The notes under the pieces: generated by a model
What the model was told of the DNA's origin: nothing
The model's database searches: none
Seen by the model: only the letters and a program-made list of their open reading frames with translations
Shown here: piece by piece, positions 44,751 to 55,175 of the stretch
How the letters are laid out: each line of letters begins with the position of its first letter
How positions within the stretch are numbered: position 1 is the first letter of the stretch
DNA from: Calothrix sp. PCC 7716
Lineage (GTDB): Bacteria > Cyanobacteriota > Cyanobacteriia > Cyanobacteriales > Nostocaceae
Length of the DNA stretch: 64,000 nt
Direction of reading: 5' to 3'
Assembly: GCF_019977735.1 (NCBI RefSeq)
Contig: NZ_AP025018.1
Coordinates: 1,488,001 to 1,552,000 of the forward strand
Translations under genes and position numbers: made by a program

Positions 44751-47006
44751 ATGGTGAATCAAGCGTTGCACATACTACTATTGCAATCGGGTATAATTAC
44801 GGATTTAGTATTTGAACAACTAAAAAACGTCCGGTCGTATATAGTCGCAAGGCAGCAAGTGAATACTGTGGTTGATTTTGAGAACCTGATATTTTCAAGC
44901 AACTGGAATGTTATTATCGCTGATTTCAGCGATACTCATTTGTGTTATATCGAATTATTAGGAATTTTACGTGCAGCTTCTAATTCGATACCGTTAATTT
45001 TGATTGCCGACCAAATTAATGCTGTTGACGCTGTTCGCTTATTGAAAGCAGGGGTAAGTGATATTATTTTGACATCAGAAATTAGTCGGTTACACGAAAG
45101 TATTAACTTTGAGGTACAATCTGTAAAATCGCGACAGCTACAGTTACAAGAACTCGAATTAGAACGGCAAACCGCAGAAGCCATATTAGTCGGGCAGAAC
45201 CAGGTCTTAGAATTAATACTGCGAGGAACTCCTCTTTCTGAAGTACTAAATGCCTTAGCTCTAGTTATTGAAGGGTTATCTAAGGAGATGAAGTGTTCGT
45301 TTTTACTGTTAGACCCTAAAAATAATCAGTTATATCACGGCGCCGCTCCTAGTTTACCAGATACATATGTACAAGTCATGAATGGTATTGATATTGGCGC
45401 CGATGCATGTTCTTGTACTATGGCAGCGAGAACTAAAGAGTCAGTAATTGTAGAGGATATTGCAAAAGATGCATTGTGGAGTAAAAATCGAGATTTTGCT
45501 TTAAAATTTGGGCTGCGTTCCTGTTGGTCATTGCCTATTTTGACGAAAAGCGGCGAATTACTGGGGATGTTTGCTGTTTATTACGACCAACCTCGTACTC
45601 CCAACGATGCTGATAAACAGCTAATTATTAAAGCGGTTCATTTGGCAGCAGTTGCTATTGAACTTGCACGTGCTGAGTCTACCCTTAAACAAACGCAGGC
45701 ACAATTTCAACAGCTTGCTGCAAATATACCAGGCGCCATTTATCAATTTTTGTTAAAAGCAAATAGTTCCTACTCATTTCCATTTGTTAGTCCTAGCTGT
45801 TACGAAATATACGAGCTTACTCCTTTTGAAATTCAGCAAAACCCAAAAAGGCTATTAGATATTGTTATAAGTAGTGAGCGCGTGCGTTTAGCTACTTCTA
45901 TTCATCGCAGTGCTACTCAATTAGAACCTTGGGAATGGGAGGGAAGAATTGTCACAGCTTCTGGTAAAGAAAAGTGGATAAAAGGCGCCGCTCGTCCCGC
46001 AAAACAGCCAAACGGTGATATCCTCTGGGATGGCTTGGTAATGGATATCACCGAATCAAAACGTACTCAAGCTGCTCTTGAACATTCGGAAGCGCAACTG
46101 CGATACAAAGCATCTGAACTCGAACAAACCTTGTACAAATTGCAACGTACCCAAACCCAACTTATTCAAACCGAGAAAATGTCATCGTTAGGACAATTGG
46201 TTGCGGGGGTTGCACACGAAATCAATAACCCGATTAATTTTATTTGCAATAATATTAATTTTGCTAACGAATATGCAAGTAATCTTCTTGATCTTCTTGA
46301 ACTTTATCAAAAATACTACCCAATTCCTGAGCCAGAAATACAAAAACAGGCTGAAGCTATCGAACTAGATTATCTCAAAGAAGATTTTCCTAAAATACTG
46401 TCTTCTATGCAAACTGGTACCGATAGAATTTATGAAATTATTCACGGTTTACGATGTTTCTCGCGCATTGATGATACTACCACCCAGAATGTCAATATTC
46501 ACTCGATTATCGATAGTGTTTTACTTATTTTACATCATCGAATTAAAGCCAGTGGTCATAACCCTGGCATTAATATTATTAAGCAATATAGCGCTCTACC
46601 TTTAATTAAATGTTACCCTGGTCAGCTTAATCAAGTTTTTATGAATTTAATTGCTAATGCTATCGACGCATTAGAAGACTTTTTCTTTCTAAATGTTCAA
46701 AAGGCGCCGCGTCAGCATGTAAATAAACCTACTATTCGTATTTCTACTTCTCTGTGTAGCAATACATACGCAATAATAAAAATTAGCGATAACGGTTCGG
46801 GTATTCCTAACGAGAAGAAAGACGAAATTTTTAACGCCTTTTTTACTACTAAACCCGTTGGGAAAGGTACTGGACTGGGGCTTTCAATTAGTAAACAAAT
46901 TATTGTTGAAAAGCATAACGGAAAGTTAGAATGTATATCTGAACCTGGACAGGGTACTGAGTTTGTAATTCAAATTCCAATACTTGATCCCCCCAACCCC
47001 CCGTGA
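44751..47006 (+). CDS. Soluble sensor histidine kinase: pseudo-receiver, GAF, PAS, kinase
   Basis: A 751-residue cytosolic kinase. Residues 5-125 fold like a receiver but lack the acidic pair (LLLQSG) and the conserved Lys (DIILTSE), so they are a pseudo-receiver. A GAF domain follows (about 150-305, with ADACSCTMAARTKESVIVED), then PAS/PAC (about 310-440), a coiled coil, a HisKA of the MSSLGQLVAGVAHEINNPIN type with His near residue 490, and HATPase_c (DNGSGIP; GTGLGLSISKQI). This kinase core is typical of Nostocales hybrid kinases. The C-terminal residues DPPNPP are encoded by a repeat. Its partner regulator is not fused; the signal is unknown. Confidence 0.9.
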   Translation: MVNQALHILLLQSGIITDLVFEQLKNVRSYIVARQQVNTVVDFENLIFSSNWNVIIADFSDTHLCYIELLGILRAASNSIPLILIADQINAVDAVRLLKAGVSDIILTSEISRLHESINFEVQSVKSRQLQLQELELERQTAEAILVGQNQVLELILRGTPLSEVLNALALVIEGLSKEMKCSFLLLDPKNNQLYHGAAPSLPDTYVQVMNGIDIGADACSCTMAARTKESVIVEDIAKDALWSKNRDFALKFGLRSCWSLPILTKSGELLGMFAVYYDQPRTPNDADKQLIIKAVHLAAVAIELARAESTLKQTQAQFQQLAANIPGAIYQFLLKANSSYSFPFVSPSCYEIYELTPFEIQQNPKRLLDIVISSERVRLATSIHRSATQLEPWEWEGRIVTASGKEKWIKGAARPAKQPNGDILWDGLVMDITESKRTQAALEHSEAQLRYKASELEQTLYKLQRTQTQLIQTEKMSSLGQLVAGVAHEINNPINFICNNINFANEYASNLLDLLELYQKYYPIPEPEIQKQAEAIELDYLKEDFPKILSSMQTGTDRIYEIIHGLRCFSRIDDTTTQNVNIHSIIDSVLLILHHRIKASGHNPGINIIKQYSALPLIKCYPGQLNQVFMNLIANAIDALEDFFFLNVQKAPRQHVNKPTIRISTSLCSNTYAIIKISDNGSGIPNEKKDEIFNAFFTTKPVGKGTGLGLSISKQIIVEKHNGKLECISEPGQGTEFVIQIPILDPPNPP

Positions 47007-47097
47007 ATTCGGGGGGCTAAAAATAACTCTTCTTTAGAGGAAGCTAAAAATACTTCTTGTCTTTTCCCCCCTTATTAAGGGGGGTAGGGGGGGATTC
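46984..47097. repeat. CCCCCC inverted repeats at convergent gene ends
   Basis: Two hairpins, CCCCCCAACCCCCC..GGGGGG (46987-47016) and CCCCCCTTATTAAGGGGGG (47066-47084, with TAGGGGGGGATTC beyond), each enter the end of a coding region: the first encodes the tail of the kinase (DPPNPP), the second the tail of the HD protein (ESPPTPLNKGGK). They resemble the 32766 repeat. Confidence 0.85.
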
Positions 47098-47715
47098 TAA
47101 CGCTATAATTTCGGCTTTGATATTATTTCGAGCTATTAATTCTAATTGCTGGTATAATTCCAAAGTTGAAAATATTCTCGCGCGCTCTAAAAAATGAAGC
47201 AATACTTCACTTCTCTTAGTACTGTACTCTTTTTCCGGCGCCCAACCATACTCTTGACGAATACCCAGCATGTACTCACAATATCGTTTTGGGTTACATC
47301 CTAATATCGCTAAATCAGCATCGAGTAATATTTGACTTTCCAAATCATCTTTAGATGCTTTATGATGCTTTGTTGTTAAAATCAACCGACAAGTATTATC
47401 TATTGTCGAGCTAGGTATATTTAGTAATGATAATAAGTTTCGCGCATATTCTGCACTTTTTTCTTCGTTATTATGCGCTTGTGTGTCGTAGACAATATCG
47501 TGAAACCAAGCGGCAAACTGTAATGATGCATCTAATTTATACTTACTATATAGATTTTCTATAATTTCTAATACTTCTTTAATATGTTTTAAATTGTGGT
47601 AATAGCGACCTGGACACTCGTATACTGTTGCTATTTCAATAAAAGTCTGATTGATTATATTTTCGTCAATTTCAAACAATTTTAGCAGGCGCCGCCATTT
47701 ATTTTGTAGTAACAT
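47044..47715 (-). CDS. HD-domain phosphohydrolase
   Basis: A 223-residue protein with an HD metal site: YYHNLKHIKEVLE (first His), FAAWFHDIVYDTQ (HD pair) and, about 70 residues on, LLDADLAILG (distal Asp). The LHNLxH...FHD...DADL layout is that of a family of predicted metal-dependent phosphohydrolases of unknown substrate. The last 15 residues (SPPTPLNKGGKDKKYF) come from a repeat and are not part of the family. Starts MLLQNKWRRLLKLFEIDENI. Confidence 0.82.
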   Translation of the reverse strand: MLLQNKWRRLLKLFEIDENIINQTFIEIATVYECPGRYYHNLKHIKEVLEIIENLYSKYKLDASLQFAAWFHDIVYDTQAHNNEEKSAEYARNLLSLLNIPSSTIDNTCRLILTTKHHKASKDDLESQILLDADLAILGCNPKRYCEYMLGIRQEYGWAPEKEYSTKRSEVLLHFLERARIFSTLELYQQLELIARNNIKAEIIALESPPTPLNKGGKDKKYF

Positions 47716-47753
47716 TAAGGTTTTTTAATATAATACATAATTCATGCTTATCA

Positions 47754-47895
47754 AGAAACCGGGTTTCTACCCATTCATTGTCGCAGACAAATCTTTATTT
47801 TTATTACAAGTTTTAATTATATAACTCAAGAAACCGGGTTTCTACCCCAAAATCTTTATTTTTATTACAAGTTTTGATAAAGAAACCCGGTTTCT
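47754..47895. repeat. Compound AGAAACC-palindrome element
   Basis: Three arms: AGAAACCGGGTTTCT at 47754 and 47829, and AGAAACCCGGTTTCT at 47881-47895. The cores contain TTTTATTACAAG, the reverse complement of the TTGTAATAAAA core at 12227. It looks like one element with a duplicated left half. It lies in the upstream region of the CheB/CheR hybrid gene. Confidence 0.9.
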
Positions 47896-47977
47896 GATGG
47901 TTTATAATAATTATTGATAATACTTAACAAAAATTAATAATAAATTAACATTTAAGACAGAAAGTCCTAAAGTAGGT

Positions 47978-50900
47978 ATGACGAACCAAAAACCAAGTCA
48001 AACACAATTATTCGTAGTCGGGATTGGAGCATCTGCGGGGGGACTGCGTGCTTTGGAAGAGTTTTTGGAGAATATGCCAGTTGATAGCGGCGCCGCGTTT
48101 GTGGTAATACAGCATTTATCGCCCGATTTTAAGAGCTTGATGAAGGAATTGCTAGAGCGTCGGACGCGAATGGCGATTTATCGGGTGACGGAAGGAATGA
48201 TGTTAGAAGCAAATTCGATATATTTGATTCCACCAGGTAAGAATTTAGTGGTGGAAAATAATCAGTTACATTTGCTGGAGCAAGAAGACAGAAACCGTCA
48301 CGGGTTAAATTTTCCGATTGATATATTTTTTGAGTCTTTGGCAAGAAACTGTGCTGAACACGCAGTTGGAATAATTTTGTCGGGAACCGGTAGTGATGGT
48401 AGCAACGGGTTAAGAGCAATAAATGAAGCTGGTGGGTTCGCAATGGCACAAGACCCCGCAACCGCTGAATTTGATGGAATGCCTCGTACCGCAATCGCTA
48501 CGGGTGTTGTTGACCAAGTACTTTCGGCCCCTGCTTTAGCTGCATTTGTGTATCAACTAATACGTTCATTCGTTGAAATACCAGTATCAAGTAGAAGCCA
48601 ACTTCAACCGTTTGAATCGCATAAACTTCAATTAGTGGCGAATATTCTTGCTAAATATGAGCAAACAGACTTTTCACACTATAAAACGAGTACGCTGACT
48701 CGCCGCATTCATCGCCGTTGTTTGATTAGTGGCTGTAATAATTTAGAAGAGTATATCAGCTTGTTAGAGCTTTCTTCAGAAGAACGCTCGATACTTCGTC
48801 ATGATTTATTAATTAGTGTGACTCAGTTTTTCCGTGACCCAGAAGCATGGAAGTATTTGGAAACGTCGGTAATACCGCAGTTGATAGAGCTTGCCAAACC
48901 TGGGGAGGAAATACGGTTTTGGGTGACAGCTTGTGCAACCGGTGAAGAAGCTTATTCGCTCGCGATATTACTCGAAGAAGCGATGGAAAGAATGGATAAG
49001 CAAGTTCGAGTCAAAATTTTTGCTACAGATATAGACAAAGAAGCTTTAGAGAAGGCAACAAACGGGGTTTATCCAGAAACAATTGCTAATGACGTTACAT
49101 CCGAACGTTTGCAGCGCTACTTTATTCGTAGAGAACAATCTTACCAAGTTATTCGTAAATTGCGCGAGCGAGTGCTGTTTGCCCCTCACGATATAACGAA
49201 GGATGCGGGTTTTACGCGCATGAACATGATAACTTGCCGTAATGTCCTTATTTATATGCAGTCGGAATTACAACAGCAGGTTTTACGAAATTTACACTTT
49301 TCGCTATTGTCGCAAGGGGTATTATTTTTAGGGGAAGCTGAAACGCTTGGAAATATCGAAGAAGAATTTAAACCACTAAGCAAGAAAAGTAAAATTTACC
49401 AAAAGCGACGTGAGGTACGTCTACCCATTCCCACCAGAGGAGTCGAAAAAATTTCAAGGAGCAATTTTTTACCTCAATCCAAACCCCAACAAACTGCTGA
49501 AGCACGACTTGAGCCTATACTTAATGAAGCATTCAGCGTTTTTCTATCTGAACAAAATGCAACTTGCTTACTTGTAGACCGAGATTTTCAGCTTTTTCAC
49601 ATCTTTAATCATTCACTCGAAATACTGCAATTTTCTACAGGTCGAGCTAGTACTGATGTTTCAAAGTTAGTTGTTCCAAGTTTGCAGCTAGCTTTGAGTA
49701 CTGCATTGCATCGTGCTTCGCGGGAGCGGCGCCTAGTTGCCTACAGTGGAATAAAATTAGGGGAAGATGATAGTCGCGTTGTGACTTTGAAAGTTACATA
49801 TCACGAAACGAGCAAACTCGCGGGTGATTTTTTCATGGTCATAATTCAGGAGGATACAAGACCACAACCCACCGACAGCGAACGTTTTGAAGCAGACAAC
49901 GAAGCATCGCAAAGAATAATGGAGTTAGAGTATGAGCTTCAGCAAACACGCGAAAATTTGCAAGCAGTTATTGAAGAGTTAGAAACAACCAACGAAGAAC
50001 AGCAAGCAACGAACGAAGAGTTAATTGCCTCGAATGAAGAATTGCAAAGCACTAACGAGGAGTTACACTCTGTGAATGAAGAGCTTTATACTGTTAACGC
50101 GGAGTTTCAATCCAAAATTGAGGAATTGACCGAACTTAATAACGATATCGATAACTTACTGCGTAGTACAGATATTGGTGTTGTTTTTCTAGATAGCTCG
50201 CTCAAAATTCGCAAGTTTACTCCTGCTGCTACCGTAGCTATTAATTTAGTTGAAGCAGATATTGGGCGCCCATTAGAGCATATCACTCATAATTTAAATT
50301 GCAGTGATTTACTCGCAAAACTACAACAAGTTATCGAAACTCAGCGACAAGTCGAGCAAGAAGTCAAAATTTCTAGACTTGGGTCTAACTTTGGCTTTAA
50401 CTTATTGATGCGTGTTAACCCTTACTTACAAGAAGATGGGCGCCTTGATGGGGTAGTACTAACGTTCGTTGATATCGATGAAATAAAACAAGTACAGCAA
50501 AAGCTTATTCAAGCAGAAGTAGCTTTGCGAGGAGTTAACGAAGAGCTAGAACAACGAGTTGCCGAACGTACAGCAGAACTAGCACAAGCGAAAGAATCTG
50601 CTGAAGCTGCAAACCGTGCGAAAAGTGCTTTTATCGCTCATATCAGTCATGAACTTAGAACTCCTTTAAATGCGATTTTAGGATTTACACAAATACTACA
50701 ACGAGATACAGATATAAATTCAAGTTATCAAGAGCTTGAAATAATTCATCAGTCAGGACAACATTTACTCACACTTATTAATGATATTCTTTACTTAGCA
50801 AAAATCGAAGCTGGAAAACTTGAAATAGAAGTTAATGATTTTCATTTTCTGGCATTTCTCGATAATTTAATCGCGATGGTAAGATTACGCGCACAGCAAA

Positions 50901-52015
50901 AAGGTCTTGATTTTAAATATCAAGCGCTGTCACTACTACCTGTGGTTATATGTAGCGATGAAACTCGGTTGCGTCAAGTTCTGTTGAATTTATTAAGTAA
51001 TGCTATCAAATTTACAAACTTTGGGAGTGTCTTGTTTCAAGTTGGCTATGTAAAAGATTTTGAACCAGATTTAAAATCAAGCAATCCAAAAAAAATTCGG
51101 TTTAAAATTACAGACACAGGTATTGGGATACCTAGCGATAAATTAACCGATATCTTTTTACCTTTTCAACAGTTGAATCAAAATAACTCTGGGCAAGAAG
51201 GTACAGGACTTGGTTTGACTATTAGTCAAAATATTGTCCAGCAAATGGGTGGAAAGATTCAAGTTACCAGTCTTCAAGGAACAGGAAGCGTATTTTGGTT
51301 TGATTTAGACTTACCAGAAAATTACAATGCTGTACGACAATTAGATAACGACCAGAAAATTATAGGTTATCAAGGCGCCATACGAAAGATTTTAGTTGTA
51401 GATGACAAAACCAATAACCGAACGTTTATTGTAAATTTCTTAGAACTATTAGGTTTTGATGTTAGTCAAGCTAGTGATGGTGGAGAAGCTATACAGCAAG
51501 CTTTGGGAAATCAACCCGACTTAATTTTACTCGACTGGATAATGCCAGAAGTCAACGGTTTAGAAGTAACCCAAAGACTTCGACGGCAAGATATGAGTAA
51601 AAATACAGTTATAATTGCAACTTCTGCACTTCAGCTTCCTGAAGAACAAATTGCGTGTATCGAAGCAGGTTGCAACGCTTTCCTTCCTAAACCAGTACGT
51701 TTTTCAGAATTATTATCTATATTAAAAGCTTATCTAAACCTGGAATGGATAACCTGTGAACCAGTACCCACACAAGACGAAGTTACTAATGACTCAGTTT
51801 CACCTTCTATCGTTCCACCCAGCACCGAAAACCTAAATCAACTCTACGACCTGGCAATACAAGGTGACATTCGAGGAATTTTAGAACAAGCCTCTATCTT
51901 AGAACAACTTGGCGCCCAATTTACACCATTCGTTCAGTCAGTGCGACAGCTAGCAGAAAACCTGCAAGTCAACCAACTTCAAAATTTCCTCCACCAATTC
52001 TTATGCAACGGATAA
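47978..52015 (+). CDS. CheB-CheR-PAS-histidine kinase-receiver hybrid
   Basis: A 1345-residue multidomain protein. CheB methylesterase (1-200): Ser19 in GIGASAGGL, His46 in VIQHLSPD, Asp140 in [10 protein letters not shown], all catalytic residues present. CheR methyltransferase (205-480): [40 protein letters not shown] and [13 protein letters not shown] long coiled coil (645-720) with repeated NEEL units, a PAS domain (about 735-850), HisKA ([20 protein letters not shown]), HATPase_c ([16 protein letters not shown]), a receiver ([14 protein letters not shown]...[14 protein letters not shown]) and a C-terminal helical tail. No chemoreceptor or CheA lies nearby; proteins of this kind are thought to link glutamate-methylation-like chemistry to phosphorelay, with unknown target. 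The final codons are in a repeat. Confidence 0.93.
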   Translation: MTNQKPSQTQLFVVGIGASAGGLRALEEFLENMPVDSGAAFVVIQHLSPDFKSLMKELLERRTRMAIYRVTEGMMLEANSIYLIPPGKNLVVENNQLHLLEQEDRNRHGLNFPIDIFFESLARNCAEHAVGIILSGTGSDGSNGLRAINEAGGFAMAQDPATAEFDGMPRTAIATGVVDQVLSAPALAAFVYQLIRSFVEIPVSSRSQLQPFESHKLQLVANILAKYEQTDFSHYKTSTLTRRIHRRCLISGCNNLEEYISLLELSSEERSILRHDLLISVTQFFRDPEAWKYLETSVIPQLIELAKPGEEIRFWVTACATGEEAYSLAILLEEAMERMDKQVRVKIFATDIDKEALEKATNGVYPETIANDVTSERLQRYFIRREQSYQVIRKLRERVLFAPHDITKDAGFTRMNMITCRNVLIYMQSELQQQVLRNLHFSLLSQGVLFLGEAETLGNIEEEFKPLSKKSKIYQKRREVRLPIPTRGVEKISRSNFLPQSKPQQTAEARLEPILNEAFSVFLSEQNATCLLVDRDFQLFHIFNHSLEILQFSTGRASTDVSKLVVPSLQLALSTALHRASRERRLVAYSGIKLGEDDSRVVTLKVTYHETSKLAGDFFMVIIQEDTRPQPTDSERFEADNEASQRIMELEYELQQTRENLQAVIEELETTNEEQQATNEELIASNEELQSTNEELHSVNEELYTVNAEFQSKIEELTELNNDIDNLLRSTDIGVVFLDSSLKIRKFTPAATVAINLVEADIGRPLEHITHNLNCSDLLAKLQQVIETQRQVEQEVKISRLGSNFGFNLLMRVNPYLQEDGRLDGVVLTFVDIDEIKQVQQKLIQAEVALRGVNEELEQRVAERTAELAQAKESAEAANRAKSAFIAHISHELRTPLNAILGFTQILQRDTDINSSYQELEIIHQSGQHLLTLINDILYLAKIEAGKLEIEVNDFHFLAFLDNLIAMVRLRAQQKGLDFKYQALSLLPVVICSDETRLRQVLLNLLSNAIKFTNFGSVLFQVGYVKDFEPDLKSSNPKKIRFKITDTGIGIPSDKLTDIFLPFQQLNQNNSGQEGTGLGLTISQNIVQQMGGKIQVTSLQGTGSVFWFDLDLPENYNAVRQLDNDQKIIGYQGAIRKILVVDDKTNNRTFIVNFLELLGFDVSQASDGGEAIQQALGNQPDLILLDWIMPEVNGLEVTQRLRRQDMSKNTVIIATSALQLPEEQIACIEAGCNAFLPKPVRFSELLSILKAYLNLEWITCEPVPTQDEVTNDSVSPSIVPPSTENLNQLYDLAIQGDIRGILEQASILEQLGAQFTPFVQSVRQLAENLQVNQLQNFLHQFLCNG

Positions 52016-52072
52016 AACGGATGTAACGGATGATTTTTCTGCTACATCCGTTACATCCGTTGCATCCGTTGC
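52004..52072. repeat. ATCCGTT inverted repeat element at gene end
   Basis: GCAACGGATAAAACGGATG then TAACGGATGAT on the left, and CTACATCCGTTACATCCGTT then GCATCCGTTGCC on the right. The stop codon of the hybrid kinase (GGATAA, ending 52015) is inside the left arm, so its last residues CNG are repeat-derived. Confidence 0.88.
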
Positions 52073-52312
52073 CAATTATGCTGCGTTACTCTAAAATGTC
52101 TCTCATCCTAACTTTTCTCAAATTTATTGAAGATTTTATAACTTATGCAAATTATGTTTAATCACCTTAGATACAGGTAGAATATAAAAATAAAGTTAAG
52201 AAATTAGTTTTATGCGGTACATTGATGGTAACGGAATTTCTCTGAAGCCAAACCGCTGAAGCTATTTGTACTACATAAGCGGAACGCAATTTAAGTAAGG
52301 TGAGGTTTCGCG

Positions 52313-54013
52313 ATGGACTCGAACAATACCAATGTCAAGTCAAACAGTGCTGACACAATTTTGATTGTGGATGATCATCCTAGTAATTTGCAGGTTTTGT
52401 TCGCGTTGCTAGAAAGTTATGGATTTCGAGTTTTAGCGGTACAAAACGGCGAAAATGCTTTAAAAATAGCAAACTCGATTCTTCCTGATTTAATCTTGTT
52501 AGATATTTTAATGCCAGGTATCGATGGTTTTGAGGTTTGTCGTTTATTGAAAGCGAAATCTGAGACTCAACATATTCCTGTAATCTTTTTGACGGCACTT
52601 TCTGAAACTGTCAACAAAGTTAAGGGTTTTGAGATGGGAGGTATTGATTATGTTACAAAACCAATTGAACACCGAGAACTTTTAGCGCGTATTCAAACGC
52701 ATTTGACGCTCAAAAAAATGAGCTTCTCGTTAGCGTGTCAAAATCAGAAGTTACAGCAACTCGTGTACGCGCGTACACAAGTTGAGCGTCAACAAGCTTT
52801 AGTAGGCAAAATAACAGAAAAGATTCGCGATAGTTTAGATGAAACTCAGATATTGCAAACAGTTACAGAGGAGTTAGTCAAAGTTTTAAATACAGATAGT
52901 TGTCAGATAGAACTTTATGATGAAAAACTGACGATGGCGACTGTTGTGTATGAGTATATTAAAGAAGATAGTAAAGAGGCGCCAAGAGAACACTTACGAT
53001 ATCATGGCAAAGTACGACCAGTTATAGAACCAATATATCAACAGCTATTAAAAAAAATTCCTTCGCAGTTTGTAAGTATTAGTATAGATAGTAAGTATAC
53101 TAAATTAGCTTGTCCAATTTTTGAAAACGGTGGCAGCAAAGGTATTCTTGGTAATCTTTGGTTATTAAAACCTAGTGAAGCTGTATTTGAAGAGTTAGAG
53201 GTGCAACTAGTACAGCAAGTTGCGAGTCAATGTGCAATTGCGATACGTCAAGCTCGACTTTACGAAGCATCGCAACAGCAAGTTAAAGAATTAGAAAAGC
53301 TGAACCGTCTTAAAGATGATTTTCTAAAAACTATTTCTCACGAGTTGCGGAGTCCAATGAGCAGTATGCAACTTGCGATGCAAACTTTAGAAAAGTTACT
53401 TCAATCTGACTATCCTCACTATAAATCTCCAAAATTTGCGCGCGTTTTAGAAATTTTCACTTCTTCTGCTCGGCGCCATAATAGATTAATCGAAAATTTA
53501 CTTATGCTATGTTATTTAGATGTTAAATCAGAAGTGTTTACATCAGAGTTAATAAATTTACAAATATTTATTCCCGAAATTATTCAATCATTTTCAGCGC
53601 GAACTCAACAACAGCAGCAACATTTAGTAATAGACTTACCAGAACATTTACCGCTACTAAGTTCTCATGCTGCTTCTTTAGAACATATTGTAGTTGAGCT
53701 ACTAACTAATGCGTGTAAATATACGGGACCAGGAGAGACTATTGGAGTACAAGCTAGAGTTACCGACCAAGCTATAGAGTTAAGCGTGACGAATTCAGGT
53801 GTAGTAATTCCCGAAAAAGAACAACATCGTATTTTTGACCAGTTTTATCGTATTCCTAGCAATGACCCTTGGCAACATGGTGGAACTGGGTTGGGGTTAA
53901 CATTAGTAAAAAAAATGGTGGAAGTTATAGGCGCCTCTTTGGAGTTAGAAAGCAAAGCAGGACAAACAAAGTTTACAATTAAATTACCTAACCACCATTG
54001 CACTCTATCATAA
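52313..54013 (+). CDS. Receiver-GAF-like-histidine kinase hybrid
   Basis: A 566-residue soluble protein. The N-terminal receiver (14-135) has the acidic pair Asp20-Asp21, Asp64 in DLILLDILMPGIDG and Lys in DYVTKPIEHRELLARIQ. After a coiled-coil helix comes a GAF-like domain (about 165-330, TVTEELVKVLNTDSCQIELY to VASQCAIAIRQARLYEASQQ), then HisKA (FLKTISHELRSPMSSMQLAM) and HATPase_c ([27 protein letters not shown]). A receiver placed before the kinase suggests that the protein is itself the output of an upstream kinase, perhaps the preceding CheB/CheR hybrid. It overlaps the 3' end of the convergent TPR gene by 6 bases. Confidence 0.92.
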   Translation: MDSNNTNVKSNSADTILIVDDHPSNLQVLFALLESYGFRVLAVQNGENALKIANSILPDLILLDILMPGIDGFEVCRLLKAKSETQHIPVIFLTALSETVNKVKGFEMGGIDYVTKPIEHRELLARIQTHLTLKKMSFSLACQNQKLQQLVYARTQVERQQALVGKITEKIRDSLDETQILQTVTEELVKVLNTDSCQIELYDEKLTMATVVYEYIKEDSKEAPREHLRYHGKVRPVIEPIYQQLLKKIPSQFVSISIDSKYTKLACPIFENGGSKGILGNLWLLKPSEAVFEELEVQLVQQVASQCAIAIRQARLYEASQQQVKELEKLNRLKDDFLKTISHELRSPMSSMQLAMQTLEKLLQSDYPHYKSPKFARVLEIFTSSARRHNRLIENLLMLCYLDVKSEVFTSELINLQIFIPEIIQSFSARTQQQQQHLVIDLPEHLPLLSSHAASLEHIVVELLTNACKYTGPGETIGVQARVTDQAIELSVTNSGVVIPEKEQHRIFDQFYRIPSNDPWQHGGTGLGLTLVKKMVEVIGASLELESKAGQTKFTIKLPNHHCTLS

Positions 54014-55129
54014 TTTTAAAATCTTTTGAAATCGTTTATTGTGACGTAGAGTTTCTAAGTCAGGGTCGGTTCTTGCTGCGGGTAAATATTTGTTAGGATT
54101 TATTGCAATTGCTTTGGCAATCCAATCAACAGCCAAGCTTGTTTTGCCTTGACATGCATAACAATAACCTTTGTTATACATACCATTTACATGGTTGGGT
54201 TTTATTTCTAACGAACGGTCAATGTTTTGATGTGCTTCTTGATATTTACCGAGTTTGGTTAGAGCGTAACCTCGATTATCCCAAGCTTCGTAGTTATTTG
54301 GGTCTACTTCGACAGATTTTTTGTAAGAATCTATTGCCTCTTTGGTTTTACCTAGGCGCCGTAAAGTAATGCCGCGATTGTACCAGGTTTTTGTATCATT
54401 GGGTTGTAGTTTTAATGCACGGTCGTAACAAGGTAATGCTTCTACGTCATTTCCCATTTGACTTAACATATGTCCACGGTTTGCCCAACCTGGTGCATAT
54501 GTGGCATCAACTTCAATGGCTTTATCAAAACTTTTTAGTGCTTCAAGTGGTTCTCCCGAAACCATGAAACCACAACCACGATTAAACCATACTGCTGGGT
54601 CATCGGGTTGAATACTTATGGCTTGGTCGTAACTGCGAATACCTGCTTTAAAACGTTTTAAGTTGATTAATGCGTTGCCGCGATTTGTAAAAGCTTTGTA
54701 ATAGCTAGGGTTAAATTCTATTGCTCGTTCATAAGCGTTTAAAGCTTCGGTATGGCGCCCTAATTCAAATAACGAGTTCCCTTTTGAATCCCAAGCTTCG
54801 TAGTCATAAGGGTATAATATTAGTAATTGCTCAAAACCTTGAATTGCTTCAAGATGTTTACCTAATTCAGCCAATATTAAACCGCGATTAAACCAGGCAC
54901 GACGGTCTTTGGGGTTTAGTTCTAAAGCGCGATTAAAATTTTCTATTGACTCTGTGTGACGCTTGAGATGTCCTAATACTAAACCTCGACAACTCCAAGC
55001 ATCGCTGTAGTTTGGGTCATGTGTGATAGCTGCATCTAGGGGTGCTATTGCTTTCTCAAATTGGCGTGCTTCTAGTAGACGGGCGCCTTCAGAGAGTAAT
55101 TCTTGCGCTGTTAAATTTTGTTCGTTCAT
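54008..55129 (-). CDS. TPR-repeat protein
   Basis: A 373-residue protein made almost wholly of tetratricopeptide repeats, about ten units such as SDAWSCRGLVLGHLKRHTES and RRAWFNRGLILAELGKHLEA. There is no signal peptide, so unlike the TPR protein at 41104 it should be cytosolic. Start is taken at MNEQNLTAQELL (55129); an ATG three codons earlier is possible. It ends in a non-TPR tail (ARTDPDLETLRHNKRFQKIL), typical of such proteins in cyanobacteria. Tail-to-tail overlap of 6 bases with the kinase gene. The partner is unknown. Confidence 0.87.
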   Translation of the reverse strand: MNEQNLTAQELLSEGARLLEARQFEKAIAPLDAAITHDPNYSDAWSCRGLVLGHLKRHTESIENFNRALELNPKDRRAWFNRGLILAELGKHLEAIQGFEQLLILYPYDYEAWDSKGNSLFELGRHTEALNAYERAIEFNPSYYKAFTNRGNALINLKRFKAGIRSYDQAISIQPDDPAVWFNRGCGFMVSGEPLEALKSFDKAIEVDATYAPGWANRGHMLSQMGNDVEALPCYDRALKLQPNDTKTWYNRGITLRRLGKTKEAIDSYKKSVEVDPNNYEAWDNRGYALTKLGKYQEAHQNIDRSLEIKPNHVNGMYNKGYCYACQGKTSLAVDWIAKAIAINPNKYLPAARTDPDLETLRHNKRFQKILKL

Positions 55130-55175
55130 AAGCATCAACTCTATTTAATGCTGTATAACTAATTATACTATTATT

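Noticed and set aside
43556-47006. NarL-type regulator and the kinase at 44751 as a cognate pair
   Set aside because: They are divergent, 545 bp apart, and the kinase is of the HisKA class, whereas NarL-type regulators usually pair with HisKA_3 kinases.
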